Positions 1 to 12,070 of a DNA stretch of 64,000 bases are shown piece after piece. How positions within the stretch are numbered: position 1 is the first letter of the stretch; each line of letters begins with the position of its first letter. A program made the translations under genes and the position numbers. The notes under the pieces are model-generated. The model worked only from the letters and a program-made list of their open reading frames with translations. It was not told where the DNA came from and searched no databases. The stretch is taken from the NCBI RefSeq assembly GCF_033568475.1, contig NW_027331831.1:2418001-2482000 (forward strand), in the 5' to 3' direction. The DNA is from Henckelia pumila. Its lineage: Eukaryota > Streptophyta > Magnoliopsida > Lamiales > Gesneriaceae.

Positions 1-458
1 ACAAATCTTGTGAAACCATCAACAATTAGATTCATCAAATAGACATTTTATCTGAACTATTGAGAGAACTAATTCCCCATGCAAGTCAAAGCCGTTCATT
101 GGATTCAAACTCATCATCTTTCACTTTTTATTTACGTTAGTATCATACAACTGAAGCTTGAGAGTTGTTGATAGGTAGATAAAAGTATGAAGCTTATATT
201 AACATAATAACAACAAACACAACAACATATCACAGAACAAATAAATGGACCAACCCACTCTTAAATTTATTGAAAAGACTTTGCATTTAGACCAACCCTT
301 AAAATGCTATCCCCTAATTTCTTCAAAAGATAACCATCTAAAGAAATGAGACATATATTTGAAGATTAAACATGTCATACTACTCAAGCGCGCTAGTCTG
401 CCAGATTATACTACATTAATGAAAAAATGAGATGTCAATGAGAAGAGAAAGGGTATTA

Positions 459-1183
<725 letters not shown>

Positions 1184-1301
1184 GGTGGCGGAGCTCGGCG
1201 TTCACCGGCGAAAGTTGGGGTGAGAAGCTGCTGCCCGCTGCTCCCCAACTAGGGCTTAATTTTATTTTGATTTTGCTGCTGAATGACCACTTCTCAGAAA
1301 A

Positions 1302-1307
1302 TGGGCC
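1302..1307. promoter_or_regulatory. Site II-like TGGGCC motif upstream of RPS13
   Basis: TGGGCC followed by a second GCCC lies about 120 bases upstream of the S13 start codon. TGGGCC/T (site II) elements are typical of plant ribosomal-protein promoters, where TCP factors bind. The motif is short and the assignment rests on its position. Confidence 0.35.
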
Positions 1308-1325
1308 AGCCCAGTTCAATTTCAA

Positions 1326-2653
1326 CTAAGGATCGGTAATTCAGCCTTGTGTTTTAAATCATATGGGTTAGTGACTCGGGAATCCAAATTTGATCCATTA
1401 GTCGTATATTATTTTTGCATTGGTATTGGACATTGTGGTATTGTTTTTTTTTTTAAAGGAGGCATTGTGATTTGTGATGTATGCTTTGTTTTTTTTTCTT
1501 AAATAAGATTATAATAATTCCATGTAAAATTAAAGTTTATGGAGTTAGATATATTCACTAATGATATTGAATTACTTTTTGCGGTATAAAAAATTTTGAT
1601 AATGTATAATGGATTAAAATGTAATATAATAAGAAACTACTTTTGGGTTTTTCAAAAAAAAAAAAACTACTTTTGGGTATCAAAGTAATTAATCAAAAGT
1701 AATTATCATATTCAAGATATAAATAAAAATGATTTTGAATGATAATGTTAAAGAATACTATGTATATTTGTTTTAATAACTTTGAGATAATTTGATATTT
1801 TTGGGAAATAGCCACAAACATTACCCCAGCATTTCATTGAGAGGTCTGATTCGAACTAAATGAGGGACGACTAAAATTTCGACTACTTCAACTTAGGTTT
1901 GCATTTCGTTCTTTGTTTTTCCAATTTTGGAACGAAAGTGAAACTTGATTAGAGGTGTTACCAATTTTTAAATTTTTTTTTGTTTTGTTTTTCTTCGAAA
2001 AGAGTTGTCACCAATTTAAGCAATTAGTCGATCCTCATTGGATAGTCTCCAATGAGAGATATATGAACATCTCGTTTGTAAAAACATATGAGGCATTGGA
2101 TCTAACGTATATCACTAACATGGTACCTATCCCAATTTGAGATGTAAAAGTGAGGGAAGAAATTGAACCCCACAAGTCATACTAAAAAACTTTATATAGA
2201 AAGTAAAATTCATCGGTACTTTAAATTGATGGTCGAAATCTCTTGTCAATCATTTTATTTTGTATTCGGATTTAAGATTTGATTAAAAAGATATTTGAAA
2301 CATAGATTTTAAAGGAGCATCTTATATAGATATTCTTGTATTTCTGGCATACAAAGTAACGACCATCTAATCATTCGAACAACTCACGGTGAAGCTGGAA
2401 ATTTGAAATTGTAGACACACAATATCACATTTCTAAATTCTACTGAAAAACGAAGGCTTCAAAATGCATGCTTGCAAATCTTCAACATACATGCAACAAT
2501 AATTTTTCACCCACAAAAGGAAAACATAAATTGGTCAAGAACAGATGACGATCTGATTAACATCTTATAAATCAAGCGAAAAATAGGATTAAAAAAAAAA
2601 AGGAAAAGGGAACAAAGGCGGTTATTATGAAGTCAGCAAAAAGGGGGACCTCT
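1326..2653. other. AT-rich intergenic stretch
   Basis: No gene is supported here. The stretch is AT-rich with homopolymer runs and short ORFs that match nothing I recognise. It holds the upstream flank of RPS13 and the 3' flank of the CML13-like gene. Confidence 0.6.
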
Positions 2654-3097
2654 TCACTTGGCGATCATCCGAGCGATGAATTCCTCGTACCGGATCTTAC
2701 CGTCGGAACCAGCATCAACCTCGCGGATCCACTCGTCGAACTCGGCGGGCTCCAGCTTCTCGCCGATGTTGGTCAAAATGTGCCTGAGATCAGAGACGAC
2801 GACGTATCCAGTACCGTCCTTGTCGAGCACTTTAAACGCGTCGCGGAGCTGGCGATCGAACGGCTCGGGCTTTAAATGCTTGGACATGAGGTCGAAGAAT
2901 CTAGGGAAATCGAACGGGGAATTGAGCTTCTCCTCCGCGATTATAGCCTTCAGCTGGGCTTGGGTCGGGTTCCCGCCGAGCGATCGCATCAGGATCCCCA
3001 GCTCCGACGGCGAGATCTTGCCATCGCCGTCTGTATCGAACAGAGTGAAGGCTTCCTTCATGGATGATTCCCGATCAGCGTTCAGATCTTTGCCCAT
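2654..3097 (-). CDS. CML13: Calmodulin-like protein, CML13/CML14 type
   Basis: Single-exon gene of 147 residues, close to the 148 usual for Arabidopsis CML13/14. It opens MGKD and has four EF-hand units. EF1 (residues 21-32, [12 protein letters not shown]) is a complete Ca-binding loop. EF2 (about 57-68) is degenerate. EF3 (92-103, [12 protein letters not shown]) has Asp instead of the usual Glu at position 12. EF4 (128-139, [12 protein letters not shown]) is imperfect. One good loop with degenerate partners is what the CML13/14 branch shows, and members of this branch are reported to bind IQ motifs of myosins and other targets. The C-terminus FIARMIAK fits the family. The start is the first Met, with the family MGKD N-terminus. 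CML13 versus CML14 cannot be told apart here. Confidence 0.92.
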   Translation of the reverse strand: MGKDLNADRESSMKEAFTLFDTDGDGKISPSELGILMRSLGGNPTQAQLKAIIAEEKLNSPFDFPRFFDLMSKHLKPEPFDRQLRDAFKVLDKDGTGYVVVSDLRHILTNIGEKLEPAEFDEWIREVDAGSDGKIRYEEFIARMIAK

Positions 3098-3161
3098 CGC
3101 TAACGAATTCGTGAATTTGCTTGCTGGTTTCTGCTCTCCGTTGGTGGATTTGGCCTTTTGA

Positions 3162-4071
3162 AATTTGAGGGATTAGTATAGAATTAAAGAAAGATCCAGG
3201 GCTCGATTGAAATTAAATATTATTATGGGTTTTGGTATGGACTATTGGACCCCTTCTATTTGGAAAGTTTAGTCCAATATACGTAAATGGGCCTTCGCTC
3301 CAATTACAACTGGGTTGAACTGGATTTCACTGCATAAGTTTCTTTCTCATATCATATCCATTAGCATAATATATAAGTTTTCTTTGAAAAAAGTAAAAAA
3401 AAATAAAAAAATGTGAGAATGTACCGTGCATGATCCAGATTACAAAGATATAAATTAATTGTTTGCATTATAGATGAGACTTGAGCGTGAATTTGAGACT
3501 TGCTCATCTCGAGTAAAAAAATTATAAAAAACCTTTTAAATCTACCAAAATAAATTAAAAAAACTACCTGCAATCAATGATAATCGATCTTGAGGTCAAT
3601 TGATTTTAGGACCTCAGCCTTAGCCATAGCTAACGTCTCATCGGCAGCATAATATGCATGTTAAATATTAGCAAGTAATAAAATTTACTTTCATCGTTGA
3701 ATGAGACGGTGAATGACGTATGATACAAATATGATAAATTAATATATACATAATATAATAATTTACGACTTTAATGCTTTGCGAAATTCACACCAAATGT
3801 TAAATTAATCAACTAATGTCCGATATTTTGAACCATAAAGTGTCTAATAAAGTAGATTTAATATCTCGTATTGAATATCCACTAAAAGCCCCACCAAATT
3901 AGTTACTCCATTTGGTGGTGAAAATTTTATTAACTCGATCCCCTCTTTTATTGTGTATATGGATTAGGTGGGTTAGCTGAGCTCTGTGTCTTAGTCTTGA
4001 CTCTTTAGTCATTCGCAAATTAACGTCATTGTGAAGCAAAATCATTTCACTTATAATATAACATTGTGATG
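3162..4071. other. Intergenic flank, no gene seen
   Basis: Upstream region of the CML13-like gene. A TGGGCC motif near 3288 could be a promoter element. The rest is AT-rich without a supported coding region and ends at the target-site copy ccctt (4072-4076) of the Sirevirus-like insertion. Confidence 0.5.
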
Positions 4072-4076
4072 CCCTT

Positions 4077-5041
4077 TGACAGAAATCGTATTGTTAATTG
4101 TAGGTTAAAATAAAGAGTCAGTGTTGTCTGCGATGTCACAACATCAACGACAACACAGGGCAGCGGAAAATAAACAAAAATAAATAACACAAGAAATTAA
4201 TTTTGCACGAGTATAAAAACTCGTGCGGGTGCCTTAGGGCTAAATATCACCAGTAAACGTAAGATCAGTCTTACAACGATAATCCTAGTGATTTTACGAA
4301 AAATCATTAAATCCTAAATTTCTCAACAAGTTGAGAAATCACATTTGCATCCTAAAATACAATTAGAATATAAAAAAAATCAGATGCAACTCCCGTAGCC
4401 TAAATTTGAAGAGACAGTAAAGATCTTCAACAGCACAGTTCCCACAGTGTTGTCTCTGATGTCTTCAACACGAACGGCAGCACGGGAACACTTAGTAACG
4501 ACGACTACAAAATATCTTCAGAATCTTTGAATTCTTCAATGTGATTTTTTCTGAAAGCTCTCTGAATTCTCCTCTGAAGTGTACTCTTGTTTGTGCGCAA
4601 AATTCCCTCTTTATAGATTAGCTTTCACGTATAAAAGGGATTTTCTTGTAGAGTCCTACACAATAAGGAAATAAATCTTTTTTAGGAACAAAACTCTTTT
4701 AAATATAAATAATACTATCTTGATAATATTTGATAACAATAATACACAATAATTCCTTATCAAGATAATATTTAATCTAGACAAATATCTATCTCAATAT
4801 TTTCGATAATAACATATAAATATTTAGCCTATCATATCAAATCATATCTTGATAATATAAACATAAATCCTTTCAATTCGATATCAAGATATAATTAAGT
4901 TAAATATCTATCCTAAATATATTATCGAGATCATAGAATATTTAACCATTTCAAATCAAATCTTTTGTCTAGAAGGCAAAATTCAATATTCTAATTAGCA
5001 CGCTTAAGGAAAAAATTTTCAAGGAATTAATATTCCTTTCA
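4077..5041 (-). repeat. 3' LTR of the Sirevirus-like element
   Basis: 965-base LTR, left in window orientation. It runs TGACAG...CTTTCA on the plus strand and carries two of the palindromic GTGTTG...CAACAC units (4121-4157 and 4446-4485). It matches 20642-21606 at about 97-98% by eye. Confidence 0.93.
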
Positions 5042-5150
5042 ATCTCCCCCTTTTTGCTTTTTTGGACAAAACCTGCACAAACAATTCAAACATAAACTCC
5101 CCCTGAGTTTAAAACACTTCTCCCCCTGAATTTTAAGTCTCCCCCTGAAG
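5042..5150 (-). other. Multiple polypurine tract of the Sirevirus-like element
   Basis: Immediately inside the 3' LTR the plus strand reads CTCCCCCT four times in about 100 bases (near 5044, 5098, 5120 and 5140), that is, repeated AGGGGGAG purine tracts on the element's sense strand. A further tctccccct lies near 5471. Repeated polypurine tracts in this position are described for Sireviruses. The tract touching the LTR would prime plus-strand synthesis. Confidence 0.75.
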
Positions 5151-5626
5151 GTGTTGTCCCTCGTGTTGACAACACCAAGGATAACATACACATTGATACT
5201 TAGGGATTCTATAATTCATATATCAGAGCATAAGTGGGGTAGAAGTAGTTAGTCTAGTTAAAGCATATCAAAGCAATTAAGGCACATAACTAGAACAAAA
5301 CAAAAACAGATATAAGAATCAGAAAATTAAAGCAAAGATGAGATAAGGAAAAAATATGGGGTGACACCAATCAATCCTAAAATTGATAAGTATCATATCC
5401 CTCCTGATCTTCAGTGTCCTCATCCTCATCGTCCTTAGTCCCAGATGGACCAGCCTTATCTTGTGCATTCTCTCCCCCTTTTTGGCCAGAAATGCCAAAT
5501 CTTGTACGACAGTCACCTAACAAGGCTCCATAATGATCCAAGTCCTCCTGGGCTTGGGAAACTTTTTTTCAGCATGAGCCATGAGAGCCTGAATGATAGA
5601 AACATAAAATTCCCGAGAAAAGGGTG

Positions 5627-8288
5627 TGAAACATCCTCTACATCTAAATGCGGAAATTTTTTTTTTTTTTAAATAATACTATTATACATACATGCCCATA
5701 CACATATGTATATAAAAATAAAATGCTAAATATTAAATAATCTAAAAAAAATATTAAATAAATAAATTCTTAAAAATATTTCATGCATCATTTTAAAATA
5801 ATAAATAACTCTACTGAAAAATATCATATGCAGAATAATAATAAAATAAAACATGTTTTCAAAACTAAATCATAATAAACTAAAAACTGCGACGGTCACG
5901 GGGTCCACTGCTCCGTGATCTCATACGTCCTCACCACCGGTAGGAGCTACATCAAATTCATCATGCTCACCTGCACCATATAAGCGTAGTGAGCCTAGGG
6001 GCTCAACATGTCTAATCCTTTATAACAAGGTTAAAAATAATGCATCACGTAAATACTAATACATATACATGTACATGAGCATGCATGGAAACATTTTTCA
6101 TAACATAAATGTTGAATCATAAATCTTACATATATCATAACTTTCTTCATCATACATAACATAATTGAGCAATGCATTTGAAACCTGAAGATGGTCCTAT
6201 CCATAAGTGTGACGCTCATGTGTCGACTGATCAGTCTCATAAACCAACGTACGATGGTGGTGATAAATCACCTCCTATGGTAGTAAACTACCGAATCATA
6301 TGGTGGATAACCACCCTTATGGTAGTAAAACTACCGGATCATATGGTGGAAAACCACCCCTATGTCACACATACTTCAATTTCCACCAAAAATATATTTT
6401 TATTGCTCAACATAACATAATCATAATCATATAAAATTTTCATGAATGCATGCACTGAAAATATGTCCGTAATATATATTTAATTAATTTTTAATAATAT
6501 AATATACTTATACTAAAAATATGAATTTCATGCATAAAATAATTAAATATATATTTCGGACTTATTTATTTTTCATGGGTTGGTCCAGACTACGGGTCTC
6601 TCTACTAAACCCCTTAACTGACTTAAAGCCTGATAACTAACTTAAAGCCCATAATTAAATAATTAATTTTAAAAATTATAATTTTACTAAAATAAAACAC
6701 TTAAATATTATTGGGCTTAAATAAAAATATTTAGGCCCATTAACTAATTAACTCATATAAACTCATGGACTGGCCCAATAAAATCACTGACTGGCCCAAA
6801 AATTCCTATGGGCCCACGAGCCCATAAAAATTATTGGGCTAACTTAAAAATAATTTAAAAAGCCCAAATAAAATTATTTGGAGGCCCAAATAATTTCCTA
6901 ACTAATTTTAAAAGCCCAAAACCAATTAATCTCTTAATTAATTAGAAAATAAAAATACCCGAGCCCGGCCCACCTAACCCGGACCCGGACTCTACTGACC
7001 CGACCCTAGACACCCCGGACCCAACCCGGACCGCCCAGACCCGACCCAGCCCCAGCCCAGCCCAAAACCCTTCCCCAACCCGTGACCCCCTTCTCTTCCC
7101 TTTTTCTGCGCGAGCAGCAGCCCTTCCAGGGCTGCTGCCGCCTTGCTCCGGCCATGGCCGACCGGAGCGCCGCCGGCAGGACCTTCCCAGGGTCCTGCCG
7201 GTCCTAACCCAGCAACTGGTCGGCTGGTTCATGGCCATGCATGGGCCAGCCGACCCTTCTTCCTAACAACCCTAAACTGTGCTCTCATAGGCCATCTCTT
7301 GAACCAGCTCGCCCCTAGCCAAAAATCCAGTCTCAAGTCACAACCCAAGCCGAGCCTAGGACCCTAAGGAACCCCTTGAACCGTAGACCAGAGGCTGGTA
7401 CCTTCCCATGCCATGAAAAACGTGTGTGGCATTCAAACAAACCAAGAACATGTAATATTTCAGAATAAAATTCAAGATCTTGTATGAACTTGTAAAAATC
7501 TGTACAAATCACAATGAATCTGACAAAAAAAAACTTGTATATAGCTTATATGGTGTTCAAGAAAAAGAATTAAACATGCCTTTGATTTTTAAAACGAAGC
7601 TAGACCGCGTGAACGACTCCGGGACGACGGACCTACGAAGAACTCGAATTTTTTTCTTGAATAAATCGGCTATGGAGGCTTGAGTTGCTGCTGTGGGAAC
7701 GTGAGAAAATAAGGAATAGAGGAAGATGATTGATGGTGTCGGCTGAAGGAGACTCACGTAGGGTAGGAGTTTATTTTTTTTTTAAGTTTAATACTAGGTT
7801 AATAATTAAAATAATAAGCATCTAGATAATATACCTAAAAATATAATTAAAACTCTCTAATAATAATAATAATCTGATAAGATATCTCCAAATCCCGAAA
7901 TTATTAAATAGGCTAATTTTAAAAATTAATAAAAGTCAATAAGGAGACTAATTTTGGCTAAAAATAAACCCTTAAATAAATATATAATTAAATACTAAAA
8001 TTTTCTTGACAAATATCCAAAAATAATATTTTAAGGCTCGTAAAACTCATAAAATATTTTTGGCTCAAAATTTGGTATCTCGTCCGTCCACGGTCCCGTC
8101 TACGCGATCAATTAAATAAAATCCTAAAAAAATCTATAAATTCTAAAATAGCGGGTTAAATGCTAAAATAAATTAAATCATGCATATAAATCACATAAAT
8201 GTCATTTAACCCAAAAATTAAATTTTAAATAATTATTTTCCTTAATTATGCATGCGAATTTACGTATTAAAATTTTTCGGGTGTTACA
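5627..8288 (-). repeat. 3' LTR of the Tekay-like element
   Basis: 2662-base LTR, TG...CA, over 99% identical to 12071-14726 by eye. It contains a GC-rich stretch (about 6955-7210) that yields meaningless ORFs on both strands, and a cluster of short hairpins at 6256-6358. Confidence 0.95.
6256..6358. repeat. Cluster of short hairpin motifs inside the LTR
   Basis: Five small inverted repeats follow each other in about 100 bases: GGTGGTGATAAATCACC (6256), GGTAGTAAACTACC (6279-6292), GGTGGATAACCACC (6302-6315), GGTAGTAAAACTACC (6321-6335) and GGTGGAAAACCACC (6345-6358). Stems alternate between GGTAGT and GGTGG types with A-rich loops. The partner LTR has the same series at 12695-12798, and the older solo LTR keeps three recognisable ones at 57983-58047. 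Confidence 0.8.
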
Positions 8289-8333
8289 ATTCTCCCCCCC
8301 TTAAATTGAATTTCGTCCTCGAAATTAAAGTAC

Positions 8334-10680
8334 TTACCCGAACAACTCCGGGTAGCGAGTCCTCCTGTCTGCCTCGGTCTCCCAAGTGGCTTCCTCCTCG
8401 GAGTGATTCAACCACTGGACTTTGACCATCAGTATGACCCGCGTCCTCAATCTACGCTCCTCCCTAGCCAAGATCCGTATAGGCCTCTCCTCAAATGCTA
8501 GATCGGGTGGCAACTGTAAAGGCTCGTAGTCCAACACATGCGACGGATTAGAGAAGTATCTCCGAAGCATGGATACATGGAATACGTTGTGCACTGCTGC
8601 AAGCCCTGGCGGTAGTGTTAAACGGTATGCCAAAGTGCCAACTCTCTCCAAGATCTCAAATGGCCCAATATATCTCGGATTCAACTTGCCTCTGCGACCA
8701 AATCTCATCACCCCTTTCATAGATGATATCTTCAGAAACACATGATCCTCAACATCAAATTCAAGATCTCGTCGTCGAGTATCAGCATAACTCTTCTGAC
8801 GACTCTGAGCATTCCTCATACGATCCCGAATCTGAATCACATTGTCTGCAGTCTGCTGTACAATCTCGGGACCAGGTAGAATCCTCTCGCCAACCTCATC
8901 TCAATGCACGGGAGATCTGCATATCCTCCCGTAGAGAGCTACATAAGGAGTCATACCTATAGATGCCTAAAGCTGTTGTTATAGGTAAACTCCACCAACG
9001 GCAATCTAGTCTCCCAAGAGCCCTGAAAGTCGATGACACAAGCTCTCAGTAGATCCTCGAGAACCTGGATCACTCTCTCAGACTGACCATCTGTCTAGGG
9101 ATGGAACGCTGTACTAAACAATAATCTAGTTCCCAATGCTATATGCAGACTCTTCCAAAACGCGGATGTGAATCTCGGATCTCTATCGGATACAATAGAC
9201 ATAGGTATGCCATGCAGTCTAACAATCTCCTTGATGTAAAGCTCTGCTTACTGTGTCAAGGAGTAGGTAGTCCTCACCGGCAAGAAATGAGCTGACTTGG
9301 TGAGTCTATCCACGATCACCCAAATAGTTGTACATCCTTTAGTACTCCTCGGAAGACCAACTACAAAGTCCATCGTGATGTTCTCCCACTTCCCTACTGG
9401 AATGGGTAGAGGATTAAACAACCCTGCTGGACGCTGATGCTCTGCCTTGACCTGCTGACAAGTCAAGCACTCAGATACGAATCGTGCGATATCACTCTTC
9501 ATGCCTGGCCACAAATACAAAGTCTGCAAATGCTGTCTATGCTCTTCAATGCTCCTCGAGTAGATCAAGATATCATCAATAAAGACTATGATAAACTGAT
9601 CTAAGTACGGCTGAAATACGCGGTTCATGATATCCATGAAGACCGCTGGAGCATTGGTCAATCCAACCGGCATTACTAAGAATTCGTAATGCCTATAGCG
9701 TGTCCGAAAAGCAGTCTTGGACACATATGCATCTCTGATCCTCAACTGATGATAGCCAGATCGCAGATCGATCTTAGAGAAAACCGAAGCTCCTTGTAAC
9801 TGATCAAACAAATCTTCAATCCTCGGCAGTGGATATTTGTTCTTCACAGTGACCCTGTTGAGCTCTTCGGTGATCGATGCAAAGCCTCATGCTACCATCC
9901 TTTTTTCTTCACAAACAACACTGGGGCTCCTCAAGGAGAAAAGCTAGGACGAATAAAGCCCTTCTCCAACAACTCTTGGATCTGCTCCTTCAACTCTTTC
10001 ATCTCGGTAGGAGCAAGTCGATACGGTGCCTTAGAGATAGGCACAGTGTCCGGCATCAACTCAATGCTGAACTCCACTTCCCTCGCTGGTGGAATTCCTG
10101 CAACGTCATCGGGAAAAACATCTGGAAAGTCACGCACCACCTCTATCTCTGCTAGGGAACTGGTAGGTGACACTGCTGATGTGACTACACTAGCGAGAAA
10201 CCCCTGGCAACCACGTCTCAATAACTTCCTCGCACGTGTATAATAAATCACAGGCGAGATCTCACTGCTCGGAGATGCATAGAAAACAAACTGGTCGCCC
10301 TCCTCTGGTTTCACTTTCACTGTTCTCTGCCTAAAATCAATCACTGCTCCGTTGACTGCCAACCAATCCATACCCAAAATCAGATCGAATCCAGTCAATG
10401 GTAAGACCACTAAATCTGCCCTAATAGTGCGCCCCTGTAAATCCATCTCCAAGCCTCTGCGACACTAGTGGTAGAAAAGAACCTGTCCAGACGACATGGT
10501 TACCTCGTACCCGGTAACAGCAACCTCGGGCTTAATGCTTATCCGTCTGATAAACTTCAGGGAGATAAACGAATGCGTAGCCCCTGAATCTAGCAACGCA
10601 TACGTGGAGTTTCCTCCTACTAAAATTCTCCTTGCACGCAGAAAATCCCAACATTCGCATACTAACTTACTCTTTCCCAA
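8334..10680 (-). pseudogene. Pol-derived region of the Tekay-like fossil
   Basis: Fossil remains of protease, reverse transcriptase, integrase and a chromodomain-like C-terminus, in that order along the minus strand. Recognisable motifs are LLDSGATHSFIS (protease active site), IDDILIYS (RT YxDD-type box), a CLTCQQVK zinc-finger segment and TMDFVVGLP of integrase, and VHNVFHVSML with EEATWETEAD near the end. The region is broken and no intact polyprotein is claimed. Confidence 0.88.
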
Positions 10681-11188
10681 TAAAAGTTATAAAATATTTC
10701 TCTTAATTAAACACGAGTAAATAATGAACATCCTACTCTAACCCAACAAACAGATAACCCAAGCAAATTAAAATCATGAAGTAAATTCTCAAAAATTTCT
10801 TAAAAGAAGAAGATTAGGAAATACCGGTGATTAAGGAGGTATCTGGGTCTGCCTCCTCAGCCTGCATGACAAACACCCGCCCAGTGGTGGTCTTCCTCTT
10901 CGGGCAGTTATATGAAACATGCCCTGGCTCCTTGCACACATAGCATACATTGGACCCCACTAGACACTTCCCGGTGTGCGGCTTCTGACACTGCGGGCAG
11001 ATCGGAACTCCTCCAGTATTAGGGGCCCCGCCCCTCTGCTGCTGCTGTAGCTGACGCCCCTGAGGCCTCTGTTGTTGTCCCTGCTGATTCGGGCCCTTAG
11101 ACGGCCCAGTATACGGCTTCTTCGCAGGAGGCTGCGAAGTCGCCCTCTGATACCCTGGCTGAAACTGCCTCTTACTCTGCTGCTCTCG

Positions 11189-11881
11189 CTACATCTCTCG
11201 CCTCCCTTCCTCAGAACGTAATGCTCTGCTAACTGCCGCCTCATAAGTAGTGACATCCAACATGCGAACGTCATGTTTGATGTCAGCCCGCAAACCATCC
11301 ACAAATTGCCTCAACTTATCTGGCGCACTGTCAGCAATAAGAGGCACGAAACGACACCCTCTCTCGAATTGGGTGATGTAATCCACCACAGACTTGTCTC
11401 CCTGGCGGAGACTCATAAACTCCCGGATCATGCGACTGCGCACATCCTCAGTGAAATACTTGGCATAGAACATGCGTCTGAACTCTATCCAAGTCAATGT
11501 AGGTAGATTCACACCTCGAACCGCACCTTCCCACCAAGAGGCTGCATCACCTCTCATCATATACACTGCACACTTCACCCTGTCAGCATCAGTGATCCCC
11601 ATGTAGTCAAATATGGACTCCAGTGATCGAATCCACCCCTCAGCAATGAGTGGATCAATGGTGCCGACAAACTCCTTAGGTCCCTTCTTCTGAAACCGCT
11701 CGGCAACATCCTCATCATGGGTGAGCCTAGGACGTGCCGCCTGCTGCTCCAACAGAGCAGTAATCCCAGCCATCATATTCGCATTGGCCTGCTCCAATGC
11801 TGCAAGCGGATTCTGCGGAGGTGGAGGTGGAGGTTCCCCTCGCCTATTCATCTGTCTCGGAGGCATTCTGCACCACCACAT
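11189..11881 (-). pseudogene. Gag-derived region of the Tekay-like fossil
   Basis: Reads as the retrotransposon gag capsid domain of Ty3/gypsy elements: proline run near the N-terminus, then a WIRSLESIF...WWEGA core and EFMSLRQGDKSVVDYITQFE. A CCHC knuckle (CYVCKEPGHVSYNC) lies downstream near 10905-10949. Part of a broken element. Confidence 0.88.
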
Positions 11882-12051
11882 ATTTCTTTACGTAAATCGC
11901 AATGCATAACTTAAGGGTTCTAAAACTTTTTTAACATAAAAATCTTAAATCATTACATATGCTCCTTATAAATCATAAGAAAACAATTTAAAACTTACAG
12001 ACCGGTAGTAGGATTTCTGAGCTTCACGTGGCAGTAGGACACCCTCCAAGG

Positions 12052-12070
12052 ACCGCGCTCTGATACCAAA
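12052..12070 (-). other. Primer-binding site of the Tekay-like element
   Basis: Just inside the 5' LTR the minus strand reads TTTGGTATCAGAGCGC. TGGTATCAGAGC is the standard complement to the 3' end of initiator tRNA-Met used by many plant LTR elements. The opposite end, next to 8288, has the polypurine tract AAGGGGGGAGAAT on the minus strand. Confidence 0.85.

Noticed and set aside
2627-3161. Plus-strand ORFs opposite the CML13-like gene
   Set aside because: Antisense shadows; the minus strand encodes EF-hands with family-wide matches.
6942-7238. Arg/Gly-rich ORFs on both strands of the LTR GC-rich patch (also 13432-13806 and 58612-58995)
   Set aside because: They repeat with each LTR copy, lack any domain and arise from base composition.
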